Source: Pararhizobium sp. YC-54
GTDB lineage: Bacteria; Pseudomonadota; Alphaproteobacteria; Rhizobiales; Rhizobiaceae
Assembly: GCF_025847205.1 (NCBI RefSeq)
Contig: NZ_JAOYTH010000010.1
Span: 1 to 64,000 of the forward strand
Direction of reading: 5' to 3'
DNA length: 64,000 nucleotides
Each line of letters begins with the position of its first letter. Position 1 is the stretch's first letter. A program made the position numbers and the translations under genes. Positions 34,026 through 42,835 of this stretch are shown piece after piece. The notes under the pieces are model-generated. The model worked only from the letters and a program-made list of their open reading frames with translations. It ran no database searches and had not been told where the DNA came from.

Positions 34026-34044
34026 TTTTCTCTGGTGGTTAGGC

Positions 34045-34905
34045 TTATTGTTTCACCGCGCCGGCGGTCAGCCCGCTGACGAGATAGCGTTGAAGGAAGA
34101 AGATCACGATCATGGCCGGCGCGATGCCCACGAAGCTCGCGGCCATCAGCTCGTTCCAGATGACTTCCTGCCGTCCGAAATAGGCAAACAGGCCGACCGG
34201 CAGCGGCGCATATTCCGTCTTGGAATTGAAGGTCAGCGCATAGATGAACTGCTGTGCGTAGGAGCCGATGAAAGTGGTAATCGCAACCACCGTGATGCCC
34301 GGCATGGCGATCGGCAGGATAACGCGGCGCAGCGTGTAAAAATGGCTCGCGCCATCGACGAAAGCAGCCTCGTCCAGCTCCCGCGGAATACGCATCATAT
34401 AGGTGCGCAGAAGCCAGATGGCCGACGGGATCAGGAACGCGACGCCGGGAACGATAATGGCGAAATAGGTGTTCAATACACCGAAAGTACGCATCAGCCG
34501 GAAAAGCGGGATCAGCAGCACCGCGCCGGAAAACATATTGACGGCAAGGAATGCTCCGAGCAGTTGGCCTGAGCCCTTGAACTTGAAGCGGGCAAAGGCG
34601 TAAGCCGCCGGTACGACCAGCATCAGAACGACGGCGGTCACAATGGTCGAGATGAAGAAGGAATTGAAAATATAACGGGCAAAGCCCGGCACGCTCACCC
34701 ACATCGTCCGGTAGGCCTCGAAGGAACCATTTTGCGGAATGAACCGGTAGGGAGATGAAAAGAGCTGGCTGAGTGGCTTCAGCGAAACCAGGAAACCCTC
34801 GACGAACGGTGCCAGGATAAATGTGAGAAAGGCGAAGATACCTGCATAGATGCCGAGCAGTTCGTACCAGCGATAGCGGTTGATCATGGCGGGCTGGGTG
34901 CTCAT
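34045..34905 (-). CDS. sugar ABC permease (MalG type)
   Basis: A 286-residue membrane protein with six predicted helices. The EAA loop IPRELDEAAFVDGASHFYTLRRVILPIAMPGI contacts the ATPase. It partners the permease whose gene ends at 34902; the two genes overlap by four bases (ATGA), so translation is coupled. The arrangement permease-permease-binding protein-ATPase is standard for CUT1 importers. Confidence 0.92.
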   Translation of the reverse strand: MSTQPAMINRYRWYELLGIYAGIFAFLTFILAPFVEGFLVSLKPLSQLFSSPYRFIPQNGSFEAYRTMWVSVPGFARYIFNSFFISTIVTAVVLMLVVPAAYAFARFKFKGSGQLLGAFLAVNMFSGAVLLIPLFRLMRTFGVLNTYFAIIVPGVAFLIPSAIWLLRTYMMRIPRELDEAAFVDGASHFYTLRRVILPIAMPGITVVAITTFIGSYAQQFIYALTFNSKTEYAPLPVGLFAYFGRQEVIWNELMAASFVGIAPAMIVIFFLQRYLVSGLTAGAVKQ

Positions 34906-35786
34906 CGGTTGTCTCCCGAGGAAAGACGGCTGGTGACGCGGAAATAAGCCAGGCAGAAGATCGACAGGAAGATGCAGATCAGTACCGCGCGGGCGGCGCC
35001 TTCCCCGTATTTTTTCGATCCGATCGCCGTGTGGTAAGTATCGATGATCATCGTCGTGGTCTCCCCGCTCGGTCCGCCGCGGGTGAGAATCCAGATAATG
35101 TCGAAGGAATTAAATGTCGCGATGAGCGACAGCATCGACATGGTAATCAGTGAAGGGATCAGCAGCGGCAAGGTAATGCGGCGGAACCGGTAGAAACGGC
35201 CTGCTCCATCTGTCCAGGCGGCCTCATAGAGATCCTGCGGGATCGATTGCATGGCCGCCAGCATATAGAGGGTCACCAGAGGCACACCGATCCAGACATC
35301 GGTGATGATCGTTGCCCAGAATGCCGTCGAACCCTGTGCGAGAAAGGCGACCGGGCTATCTGCAAAGCCGAAACGCTGCAACAAGCCGGAAATCATGCCG
35401 AACTGGCCGTTATACATCCAGCCCCACATGAAGATGCCGATCGCCATGGGGACGATCCACGGTGGCATGGTCAGGACGCGGAACAGCGCGCGGCCTGGAA
35501 CTGCGGAGTTGAGCATCGAGGCACCGAAGACGCCGATGATCATCTTGATCGACACGGAAAAGAACGTCCACACGAAGGTGCGGATGATGACCTCGGCAAA
35601 GGTGGAGTTGAAGATCTTCTCGTAGTTGATCCAGCCGACCCAATTGGTCGTCTTCTTCAGCGAGGCATCGGTAAACGACAGGATGAAGGTGTCAACCAGC
35701 GGATAGGCCACGATGACCGTCACATAGAGGACGGCCGGCAGCAGAAGGAGCCAGGCGAAGATGACGGTGCTGCGTTGAACGCTCAT
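34902..35786 (-). CDS. sugar ABC permease (MalF type)
   Basis: A 294-residue membrane protein with six predicted helices. The ATG at 35786 is chosen because GAGGAGGGGCGTGAG precedes it and the protein then begins MSVQRSTVIFAWLLLLPAVLYVT; the open frame upstream overlaps the oxidoreductase gene. The EAA loop SIPQDLYEAAWTDGAGRFYRFRRITLPLLIPSL is intact. The Gfo/Idh gene ends 13 bp upstream. Confidence 0.92.
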   Translation of the reverse strand: MSVQRSTVIFAWLLLLPAVLYVTVIVAYPLVDTFILSFTDASLKKTTNWVGWINYEKIFNSTFAEVIIRTFVWTFFSVSIKMIIGVFGASMLNSAVPGRALFRVLTMPPWIVPMAIGIFMWGWMYNGQFGMISGLLQRFGFADSPVAFLAQGSTAFWATIITDVWIGVPLVTLYMLAAMQSIPQDLYEAAWTDGAGRFYRFRRITLPLLIPSLITMSMLSLIATFNSFDIIWILTRGGPSGETTTMIIDTYHTAIGSKKYGEGAARAVLICIFLSIFCLAYFRVTSRLSSGDNR

Positions 35787-35799
35787 CTCACGCCCCTCC

Positions 35800-36957
35800 T
35801 CAAGCTGCTCGGGAGTGAAGCGCCTCGTCGAAGCGGTCCCAGATGGGCCGCAGGTCGACGACGCTACGCTTGCGCCTTGCTTCATCCATGGACAGGGCCA
35901 GGATACCGGCTTCGAGCGCATCGATCGTCGATACGGGCAGTGCGCGGCCGTCGCGGACATGGCCGATGATGTCGGTCGCCATCTGCTCGTCAGCCCCGTA
36001 GTGTTGCGACAGTTCCGTCGCCGCGTATTTGTTCTCGACGACCTTCTTGCCGGTCAGCACCTCGTGGACATCGAAATAGCCGCGGATGAAATCCCCCTCG
36101 GCCATGCCGCGCGAGCCCATGATGCAGAACCGGCGGAACTGGTCGGGCACGTTGAGATTGGTGTGGAAGTTCATGCCGACGCCATTGGCATATTCGACGA
36201 TCGCCACCTGATAGTCGATGATGTCGCCATCGCTGTCGAAAACCTTGTCGGACCCCATCCAGCCGCTCGGCTTGCGGTGGAAGAGTTCGAGATCGTTGAT
36301 GCCTTCGCGGGCCGGATCGTTGGCGGGAATGAAGCTCTTGCGGCCGCCGAAACTCGCGACGCGTTCCGGCCGTGCACCGACGATGCCATTGTAGAGGTCG
36401 AGGTCGTGGCAGCATTTTTCCAGCATGAAGCTGCCGGAAAAGCGCTCGTAGCGGCGCCAGTCGCGCATGAAGAAGGCGCCATGATAAGGTTCGATGTGCT
36501 CTGACGCCTCGATCGAGACGATCTGGCCGAGCGTACCGGCCGCCTGAGCTGCACGCAGATCGCGATACATCGGTGCGTAACGCAGGACGAGACCGACCAT
36601 CAACCGCTCATGACCGTATTTCGCCATCAGCCGGGCGAGCTCAATACTCTCTTCGACGGTCGTGACGATCGGCTTTTCGCTGAAGACCTTCAGGCCGGAT
36701 TCCAGCCCGATGCGGATATGATCAAGATGCATATGATTGGGCGAGCCGATCATCAGGAGATCGAGCTTCTCGTTGGCGATCAGCTCCTCGGGCGTCGCAT
36801 AGGCGGTTCCGGCGGAAATGCCTTTTTCCAGAAGACCGGGCAAGCCGGCCGGGTTCGGATCGACATAACCCGCGATCTCGAAGCTTTCATCCATGGCCTT
36901 GAAAACATAGCCCAGATAGCCAAGACGGAATCCGAGCCCAATGATGCCCACTTTCAT
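35800..36957 (-). CDS. Gfo/Idh/MocA-family sugar oxidoreductase
   Basis: A 385-residue protein. The N-terminal Rossmann domain starts VGIIGLGFRLGYLGYVF and has the SEKPIVTTVEESIEL motif (EKP) that contacts NAD(P). The C-terminal domain carries EKCCHDLDLYNGIVGARPERV, with the His-Asp used for catalysis in this family. It is the first gene of the sugar ABC operon. Family members oxidise or epimerise cyclic sugars or inositols; with the RpiR regulator and hexosaminidase an amino-sugar derivative is possible. Confidence 0.9.
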   Translation of the reverse strand: MKVGIIGLGFRLGYLGYVFKAMDESFEIAGYVDPNPAGLPGLLEKGISAGTAYATPEELIANEKLDLLMIGSPNHMHLDHIRIGLESGLKVFSEKPIVTTVEESIELARLMAKYGHERLMVGLVLRYAPMYRDLRAAQAAGTLGQIVSIEASEHIEPYHGAFFMRDWRRYERFSGSFMLEKCCHDLDLYNGIVGARPERVASFGGRKSFIPANDPAREGINDLELFHRKPSGWMGSDKVFDSDGDIIDYQVAIVEYANGVGMNFHTNLNVPDQFRRFCIMGSRGMAEGDFIRGYFDVHEVLTGKKVVENKYAATELSQHYGADEQMATDIIGHVRDGRALPVSTIDALEAGILALSMDEARRKRSVVDLRPIWDRFDEALHSRAA

Positions 36958-37286
36958 TCTTCTGGTATTCCCCGTTTATTGTCGTAATTTATTTTCTCAG
37001 ATTGAGGCAGATTTTCAAACCCGTCAACCGAAATCCGCAAAATTATCAGTTTTATGAAATTCATTTTCATAAAAGCCTATGTGCAGCGCCGCTAAATATG
37101 AACAAAAATCAGCACCGGAAACCGCAATCCCTTGGATGGCGTGCATGGAAGGGGTTGCCGAAGAGCTTCCTCAACGGGACATCGCGTCTGCTTGTCTGAA
37201 AAAAATGCTCACGATCTGTCGGCGCGCGCGGCACTGCGACCGCTACCGCATCTCCGCAGTGTTTTAGAGCCAGTCCCGCAGCAGCT
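36958..37286. other. control region of the sugar ABC operon
   Basis: A 329-bp stretch without a gene. It contains the palindrome at 37050-37074, AT-rich promoter-like sequence (36965-37010), and CACTGCG/CGCAGTG (37232-37238 and 37255-37261) followed by TTTT on the plus strand, a weak terminator-like hairpin whose transcript is unknown. Confidence 0.6.
37050..37074. promoter_or_regulatory. perfect palindrome, RpiR-type operator candidate
   Basis: TTTTATGAAA, a five-base spacer TTCAT, and TTTCATAAAA form a perfect 10-bp inverted repeat 93 bp upstream of the Gfo/Idh start. TGAAA-N5-TTTCA is a familiar shape for RpiR/MurR sites, and an RpiR gene lies at 27941-28804. Confidence 0.65.
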
Positions 37287-37880
37287 CTATTGTCCATTGA
37301 CCAGGGCAAGGACAAGCTGGTGAATGGTGCCACCATTGCTGAGTTCGGTTCGGTCGAAATCCCGGCTCTGCTGCCGCTGGGCGCGCGACAACTCTCCCAG
37401 GCGCGCTGTCAAATCCGCCCGGATTTTCTGGCATTTGGGATCGTCGGGCACCGATAGGCCCACGGATACAGCCTCGATCTTTTTCACCATGTCCTTGATG
37501 TAGTCCCCGTGCACAAGTTCGTGCCGGCGTACGCCGGAAATGAAGGTTTCCCAGTTTTTTGCAATCGGGGCCGGCAAGCGCTCGGCTGGCTTCGGCAGTA
37601 CGTAGGTTATGATCAGCTTGGGCCGCGCCGAAACCAGAACGCAGGCGTTGCCCTGCGGTTCGTATTTCCGCGACCAGGTCAGCTTGAAATTGGTGAAGGC
37701 GATGGCGCGGCCGCCATTTCCGACCTTGGGCCCCCGTTGGCCGATCGATGCATAGAGTTCGGCGCCCGTCTTGCCGGCGACGGAATAGGCCTCGACGTTT
37801 TCGACGGCCTGCCAGTCTGCCTGTGCCACGCCCGGCACCACGCTGCCGAGCAGCAGATAAAGAGAAAAGATTGTTTTCAA
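37287..37880 (-). CDS. DUF922-family secreted protein, Zn-protease-like
   Basis: A protein of 197 residues from the TTG at 37880, which gives the signal peptide MKTIFSLYLLLGSVVPGVAQA; a GTG at 37922 would add 14 polar residues in front and is the alternative. The motif RRHELVHGDYIKDMVKKIE has the HExxH-like zinc signature (HELVH) of the DUF922 group. The preceding segment (FTNFKLTWSRKYEPQGNACVLVSARPKLIITYVLP) is the family beta-sheet. It should act in the periplasm. It stands alone between the sugar operon and the scpB-like pair. Confidence 0.8.
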   Translation of the reverse strand: MKTIFSLYLLLGSVVPGVAQADWQAVENVEAYSVAGKTGAELYASIGQRGPKVGNGGRAIAFTNFKLTWSRKYEPQGNACVLVSARPKLIITYVLPKPAERLPAPIAKNWETFISGVRRHELVHGDYIKDMVKKIEAVSVGLSVPDDPKCQKIRADLTARLGELSRAQRQQSRDFDRTELSNGGTIHQLVLALVNGQ

Positions 37881-38002
37881 GGAGGTTCTCGCAGAGTTAC
37901 GCCGTTCATGGTCCGCGGGCACACCGCGCTTCGGTCAGGCGCAATCCTGACCAGTGTCGATTGTGAACCGGTTTTGCTCCCGATTGGAAGGGTTATGGCG
38001 GT

Positions 38003-38707
38003 TCAATCGTCTTCATCGTCTTCGGCAGGCCTCGTTTCCATCCTGTCGGCATCATCAGTCAGCCTTTTGCGGTTAAGCAGGCCGCTGTCTTCCAGCATTT
38101 CGATATCCGGCAGGTCGCGAAGGGTGTCGAAACCGAATGTCGACAGGAAAACGGGTGTCGTGACGTAGGTATAGGGTGCGCCCGGCGTCGGACTGCGCGG
38201 GCCGGAGGTTATCAGTTTGGCGTCACGCAGGCCGGCAATCGTGTCGCGGCTGACTTCCTTGCCGAACATGGCCGACAGCTCCCCGCGCGTCACCGGCTGG
38301 TAGTAGCTAATCGCGATGAGAACCGTCGCCTCCTGCTGGTTGAACTCAGCCATCGGCTGGGTTGCAGCCCCGGATGCGCGGATCGCCTGTGCATAGGCGG
38401 ACTTTGTCCGATGGTGCCAACCACCCGCAACGGTCACCAGTTCAAACGGCCGCCCGCGCAGCTCCTCGCGAATGTCGTCAATGATCAGGTCGATATTGCA
38501 ATCTTGCCCGACGACACGGGCAAGCGTTGCCCGATCGACGGGGGTCGCGGAGGCGAAGATCACTGCTTCGACCCGGTTCATCCACTCCCGCCAGCGCAGG
38601 TCCGGCGGCAGGGAGTCCAGTGCGCGGTCGAACAGGAGTTTATCCTGGGCCGCCGCTCTCTTTCCCCGCCCCCCGGCTTTCGCAACGTTCGATCCGGACA
38701 TGGTCAC
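38003..38707 (-). CDS. scpB: ScpB-like protein, SMC-complex winged-helix subunit (orphan copy)
   Basis: A 234-residue protein. The ScpB core (about 40-205) has two winged-helix units, with [22 protein letters not shown] at the start and the second unit [48 protein letters not shown]. Housekeeping ScpB pairs with ScpA and lies beside scpA; here no scpA is present and the gene overlaps a DUF1403 gene by four bases instead. This suggests an accessory, replicon-linked copy with a different partner. The acidic tail ([11 protein letters not shown]) is typical of ScpB. Confidence 0.85.
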   Translation of the reverse strand: MTMSGSNVAKAGGRGKRAAAQDKLLFDRALDSLPPDLRWREWMNRVEAVIFASATPVDRATLARVVGQDCNIDLIIDDIREELRGRPFELVTVAGGWHHRTKSAYAQAIRASGAATQPMAEFNQQEATVLIAISYYQPVTRGELSAMFGKEVSRDTIAGLRDAKLITSGPRSPTPGAPYTYVTTPVFLSTFGFDTLRDLPDIEMLEDSGLLNRKRLTDDADRMETRPAEDDEDD

Positions 38708-39654
38708 AAGCCGTAAATTCGGAAGGTGGGGCGCCCCGACAGCTCCCGCACGCCACCGAGCGTTTCGAGGCGCTCAAACAACCGCCGGCTGGCCCAACGG
38801 GAGAGGTTGCCACCGGGTGCCGAAGCCGATAGCGCATCCTCGGACAGCAATTGCCGAATGACCGTCTCCGCACCCTTGGTGCGAACCTTGGGTACCACTA
38901 GAAGGAATTGCTCGGCCCGGCGGCCGGTCTCGACTGCCTGGCGCAACGCCTCACGCGCGCCCTGAACCAGAGCCAGGCAGACCGACCGGGCAAACGCCTC
39001 ATCATCGGGCCGCACGCGTCCCCTCCCCCCGGCCATCCGGAAGGCTGGATCGTAACGCTGTGCCATCAGCAGCGGAACTGGCCTTTGCCAGTTGAGTTTT
39101 TTTGCCAAAACCCAGTCCGCCAGCCACCAGGCCAGAATTTCCGCGTCCGGCCGAAGACGGCACACCGTCGTCACCAGTTCAGCAACGGCAACAGGTGCTG
39201 CACGACCATCCTGCACAAAATCGACGGTAACCCGGGAAAAATCCGCCAGGGTATCGTCCCATTTCAGTGCGATGAGGTCTGCAATGTCGCGCAGCGTTTT
39301 TGCATCGAGTGTCGTCACGTGCGCCGATAGTCTTTTATAAGCCAGAAAGACGCTTCCGGCCGGCCCCGCATCGCTACCCGGCGCACGCAGCAAAACGGCA
39401 TCGCGCAGCGCCGCTTCGTCTTCCGTCCGGCCCATCAGCCGCACCGCCGCGACGGCACATTTCAAACCGAGGCGCTGACGCCATAAGCCGGACCAGACAG
39501 GCTCCAATCGTACCAGATGATCAAGCGAACTCAGAGCCGCGCCCGCCATGAACGCCGCATCCACCTCGCTCACTTCGCCGAGCGATCTCGCCCATGCCGG
39601 CACGAGGGGCAGGTGAGCCGATGTGGGACGTGTTGGGGCAGGGCTCGAATCCAT
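38704..39654 (-). CDS. DUF1403 family protein, partner of the ScpB-like protein
   Basis: A 316-residue protein I identify as DUF1403. It is helical and Arg/Leu-rich. The C-terminal 55 residues ([52 protein letters not shown]) look like a winged helix-turn-helix. Its ATG-containing end overlaps the ScpB-like gene by four bases, so the two are translated together. The function is unknown. The position taken by the kleisin ScpA in normal scpAB operons is taken here by DUF1403, so it may replace the kleisin or recruit DNA; this is inference. Confidence 0.8.
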   Translation of the reverse strand: MDSSPAPTRPTSAHLPLVPAWARSLGEVSEVDAAFMAGAALSSLDHLVRLEPVWSGLWRQRLGLKCAVAAVRLMGRTEDEAALRDAVLLRAPGSDAGPAGSVFLAYKRLSAHVTTLDAKTLRDIADLIALKWDDTLADFSRVTVDFVQDGRAAPVAVAELVTTVCRLRPDAEILAWWLADWVLAKKLNWQRPVPLLMAQRYDPAFRMAGGRGRVRPDDEAFARSVCLALVQGAREALRQAVETGRRAEQFLLVVPKVRTKGAETVIRQLLSEDALSASAPGGNLSRWASRRLFERLETLGGVRELSGRPTFRIYGL

Positions 39655-39971
39655 GGAAAAACGGTATTCGAGAAGAGCGGTTTTAACCAGCTGAAATGGT
39701 AAAACTGCACAGGTTGTTTTGGGGATGCAGCGACCGATAAGAGTTATCGTTCATATCTCCCCGACCTCATGCCGCGAAACCTTCGTCACGAACTTCGCTG
39801 AGGTTGACCGGCAAGATGGTGTTCACAGTGTCCTCCATTGCGCTGGCGTGGCCCGCCTTGGAACAGTCACCGAAATGGATGAGGCGATCTTTGATTTTGT
39901 GCTCGAGGTGAACATGACCCTGAACCTTGCACACCATTCATCAAGGGTCGAAACGGCCGTCCTGATCCTAA
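39655..39971. other. 317-bp spacer with an SDR remnant
   Basis: No intact gene. The only recognisable part is the short-chain-dehydrogenase fragment at 39797-39928. The remainder shows no promoter or repeat I can support. Confidence 0.5.
39797..39928 (+). pseudogene. fragment of a short-chain dehydrogenase
   Basis: The reading frame contains GVHSVLHCAGVARLGTVTEMDEAIFDFVLEVNMTLNL, which matches the central SDR region (normally xxLVNNAG...G...E....FD.V..VN). The cofactor-binding start and the YxxxK half are missing on either side, so it is a relic of about 44 residues, probably part of a longer frame now deleted. Confidence 0.55.
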
Positions 39972-41882
39972 TCAGTGTTTTGGCCGCTCTCCTGCAATGG
40001 CCGGCATGCCTTCCGGCCGGATCTGTTTTTTGAGCGCGGCGATACGGAAAATTGCGTTGGCGGCGCCGTAACCGCGATAACCCCGCCGCTCGACGATCTC
40101 GAAGAAGAAGCCCTCCCCATACGTACCGCTGTAAAGCTGGAAGAATTCGCCGTGCTCATCACGGTCATAAAGAATGTTCTCCGCCTTCAGCCGCTCGCTA
40201 AGTTCCGGGTCAAGGCCGAAACGCGCTTCGACATCGTCGTAATAGTTGGGAGATATATGCAGCGGCCGGAAACCATTCTGCTTCAACGCCGCAGCTGTAG
40301 CGAAGATATCATTGGTGCTGAACGCCAGATGCTGGATGCCCGAGCCGAAGGTTTCGGCGATGAAATGGCCGGCGAGCGTGCGCCGGTTTTCCGCGCCGTT
40401 GAGCGTGATGCGCAAGGTGCCTGCGGCATTCTCGATCACCTGGCTGCGCACCACGCCGGCCGGATCGATGATATCCACCATCGGTGTCTTCTGCGTCTCG
40501 AAGATCGCGGTGTAGAACAGCAGCCAGGTCAGCATTTCCTCGTAGGCGACCGTCTGGGCGATATGGTCGATGGTGCACAGATGCGCCGGCTGACTTTCTT
40601 CGTCGCCTGCAACGGAGATGAAATCGATGTCCCAGATGCGGCCGAGATCTGTTTTCTCGTCCAGCAGGTAGATCAATCCACCGCCGACGCCGCGAATGGC
40701 CGGGATCTCGAGTTCGCCGGTGCTGACCGGCTGGCTGAAGGGCTCCGCTCCCAGTGCCGCAGCCCGGGCCATGGCCTCCGCGGCATCCTCCACCACCAGC
40801 GTCATCGCATAGGCCGAAGGTCCGTGCACCGCATAGGACGCATTGGCAAACCCGGCACGCTCGGTATTGACCAGCAGCCGGATGTCGCCCTGGCTATAGA
40901 CGCTGACCCGTTTGGTCTTGTGACGGGCGGTCTTGCGGAAGCCGAGGGTCCGCAGGATAGCGATCAGATCAGTTGCATCCGTGTCATCGACGGAGAATTC
41001 CACGAAACCGACGGCCTTTACCGGCGCGCGCTCCGGCATTTCGGCAACGGTAAGCCCGGCCGCATTCGGATTGCGCCGCACCCTGTCGCCCAGCGTGATC
41101 AGCGAGCGATGGCCGTCGGCGGCAATCGCCTTCGCCGAGCCGCCGCGGAACTGATCGTTGAATATTTCCAGCGAGAAGTAACCGTCATAGCCGGTCTCGG
41201 CAATCGCGCCGGTAAAGGCGGTGACCGGCAGGTCGCCCTCGCCCGGCATGTTGCGGAAGTGGCGGCTCCAGTAGAGCAGGTCCATGTCGATCAGCGGCGC
41301 GTCCGCCAGCTGAACGATGAAGATCTTTTCCTTGGGGATCGAGCGGATCGAGTTGATGTCGATCTTGCGCGACAGGGTATGGAAGCTGTCGAGGATCAGG
41401 CCGATATTGGCGTGATCGGCGCGCCGGACGATTTCCCAGGCGTCACGATGGTCAAAAATGTGCTTTCCCCAGGCAAGTGCCTCGTAGCCGACTCTCAAAC
41501 CGCGTTTGGCGGCGCGTTCGCCCAGCTCATGGAAATCCGCCGCTGCCCGGTCGATACCGCCGAGCGACACCGGCGATACGTTGGAGCAGACCAGCACAAG
41601 ATCGGTGCCCAGCTGCTGCATGATGTCGAACTTGCGTTCGGCGCGGTCGAAGGTACGGGTGCGATGTGGCTCCGGCATGCCCTCGAAATCACGAAAAGGC
41701 TGGAACAGCGTAATCTCCAGGCCATGATCCCGGACCATCCGGCCGACATCCGCCGGGCTGCCATCAAAAGCCAGGAAATCGTTCTCGAAAATCTCGACGC
41801 CATCGAACCCCGCCTTGGCAATTGCCGCCAGCTTCTCCGGGAGTTCACCGCTGATTGATACGGTCGCTATGGAGGTTTTCAT
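39972..41882 (-). CDS. quiC: 3-dehydroshikimate dehydratase fused to HPPD-like domain
   Basis: A 636-residue two-domain protein. The N-terminal half (about 1-270) is a xylose-isomerase-like barrel (MKTSIATVSISGELPEKLAAIAKAGFDGVEIFEND, LEIFNDQFRGG) as in 3-dehydroshikimate dehydratases. The C-terminal half (about 290-620) is a vicinal-oxygen-chelate domain like 4-hydroxyphenylpyruvate dioxygenase, with metal-ligand candidates His in CTIDHIAQTV, His in GIQHLAFSTND and Glu in FFEIVERRGYRGYG. QuiC1-type enzymes with this fusion make protocatechuate from dehydroshikimate. It overlaps the shikimate dehydrogenase gene by four bases. Confidence 0.9.
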   Translation of the reverse strand: MKTSIATVSISGELPEKLAAIAKAGFDGVEIFENDFLAFDGSPADVGRMVRDHGLEITLFQPFRDFEGMPEPHRTRTFDRAERKFDIMQQLGTDLVLVCSNVSPVSLGGIDRAAADFHELGERAAKRGLRVGYEALAWGKHIFDHRDAWEIVRRADHANIGLILDSFHTLSRKIDINSIRSIPKEKIFIVQLADAPLIDMDLLYWSRHFRNMPGEGDLPVTAFTGAIAETGYDGYFSLEIFNDQFRGGSAKAIAADGHRSLITLGDRVRRNPNAAGLTVAEMPERAPVKAVGFVEFSVDDTDATDLIAILRTLGFRKTARHKTKRVSVYSQGDIRLLVNTERAGFANASYAVHGPSAYAMTLVVEDAAEAMARAAALGAEPFSQPVSTGELEIPAIRGVGGGLIYLLDEKTDLGRIWDIDFISVAGDEESQPAHLCTIDHIAQTVAYEEMLTWLLFYTAIFETQKTPMVDIIDPAGVVRSQVIENAAGTLRITLNGAENRRTLAGHFIAETFGSGIQHLAFSTNDIFATAAALKQNGFRPLHISPNYYDDVEARFGLDPELSERLKAENILYDRDEHGEFFQLYSGTYGEGFFFEIVERRGYRGYGAANAIFRIAALKKQIRPEGMPAIAGERPKH

Positions 41883-42793
41883 TGCGAATCCTCACCTGAT
41901 CGGTTGCTGTTCGATGTCAGACTGTCGAAATGCCGCATCATCCGGAGGGCATCCGGCTCGCGTCCGGTAAAGAGGCGGAAGGCACCGACTGCCTGGAAGA
42001 CGGCCATGCCACCGCCGTTCAACACGCGGCAGCCCCGCAGCCTTGCCGTCTTCAGAAGCTCGGTTTCCAGCGGAAAATAGACGATCTCGGCGACCCAGTG
42101 ATGGGGTGAAAGCAGTTCCGGCGGAAGCGGGATGCCCGGATATTTCGCCATGCCGGTCGGGGTCGCGTGGATCAGGCCGGATGCCGATCCCATCGCCGCC
42201 GCCAGTTCACCGGATGCCGTAATCCTTGCCTCCGGGAACAGCGTGGACAGGGTCTGCGCCAGATGTGCTGCCTTTTCCGGATCCAGATCGAAGACAGTCA
42301 GGTTCTTCAGGCCAAGCGAAAGGATGGCATAGGCGGTGGCGACGCCGGCACCGCCGGCACCGATCTGGACCGCCGCATCAAGATCGGCATCGGGCAAACC
42401 GCGTCGGAAGCTCTCCGCAAAACCCCACCAGTCGGTATTGTGGCCATATCGGCGGCCGCTCTTCAGGATGACGGTGTTCACTGCGCCCAATGCGCGTGCC
42501 TCGTCGGAAAGTTCATCGAGATAGGCAATGACCAGCTGCTTGCAGGGGTGGGTGATGTTGAGGCCACTCAAACCGTGTTGTTCGGCCTGACTTAAAAGCT
42601 CGGGCAGGCTGTCCGGTGTCAGGCTGCGCTGGTTGAGGTCGATCAGTTCGTAGTCGTAGGCAAACCCTTGGGCAGCACCTTCCTGCACGTGCATCGCCGG
42701 CGTCAGCGAAGCCTGGATGCCCGCGCCGATCAATCCGGCTTTCAGGGGTTTCAGACGTGTTTCGACCATTGCAGCAGGTTCCGTGATTGTCAA
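41879..42793 (-). CDS. aroE: shikimate/quinate dehydrogenase (AroE-like)
   Basis: A 304-residue protein. The substrate-binding lysine is in LNITHPCKQ, the second catalytic Asp in GHNTDWWGF, and the cofactor loop is QIGAGGAGVATAYAIL. In this operon, with a dehydroshikimate dehydratase and a TRAP importer, it most likely works in the catabolic direction, oxidising shikimate or quinate. A second ATG at 42769 is possible. It is co-transcribed with the DctP gene upstream and the QuiC gene downstream. Confidence 0.88.
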   Translation of the reverse strand: MTITEPAAMVETRLKPLKAGLIGAGIQASLTPAMHVQEGAAQGFAYDYELIDLNQRSLTPDSLPELLSQAEQHGLSGLNITHPCKQLVIAYLDELSDEARALGAVNTVILKSGRRYGHNTDWWGFAESFRRGLPDADLDAAVQIGAGGAGVATAYAILSLGLKNLTVFDLDPEKAAHLAQTLSTLFPEARITASGELAAAMGSASGLIHATPTGMAKYPGIPLPPELLSPHHWVAEIVYFPLETELLKTARLRGCRVLNGGGMAVFQAVGAFRLFTGREPDALRMMRHFDSLTSNSNRSGEDSQ

Positions 42794-42802
42794 AAGGGAT
42801 GG

Positions 42803-42828
42803 GCCGGCCCACCGGAAGGCGGGCCGGC
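42803..42828 (-). repeat. hairpin after the TRAP binding-protein gene
   Basis: GCCGGCCC and GGGCCGGC form a perfect 8-bp GC stem around a ten-base loop, eight bases after the DctP-type stop codon. No T run. It is the third example in this window of a GC hairpin directly after a binding-protein gene. Confidence 0.6.
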
Positions 42829-42835
42829 GAAGGCG

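Noticed and set aside
37079..37323. Two small plus-strand frames in the gap before the DUF922 gene
   Set aside because: No ribosome site and no conserved pattern; the region is better read as promoter and operator sequence.
39975..41858. Plus-strand 627-residue frame opposite the quiC gene
   Set aside because: Length comes from codon bias of the minus-strand gene; no start signal and no family.
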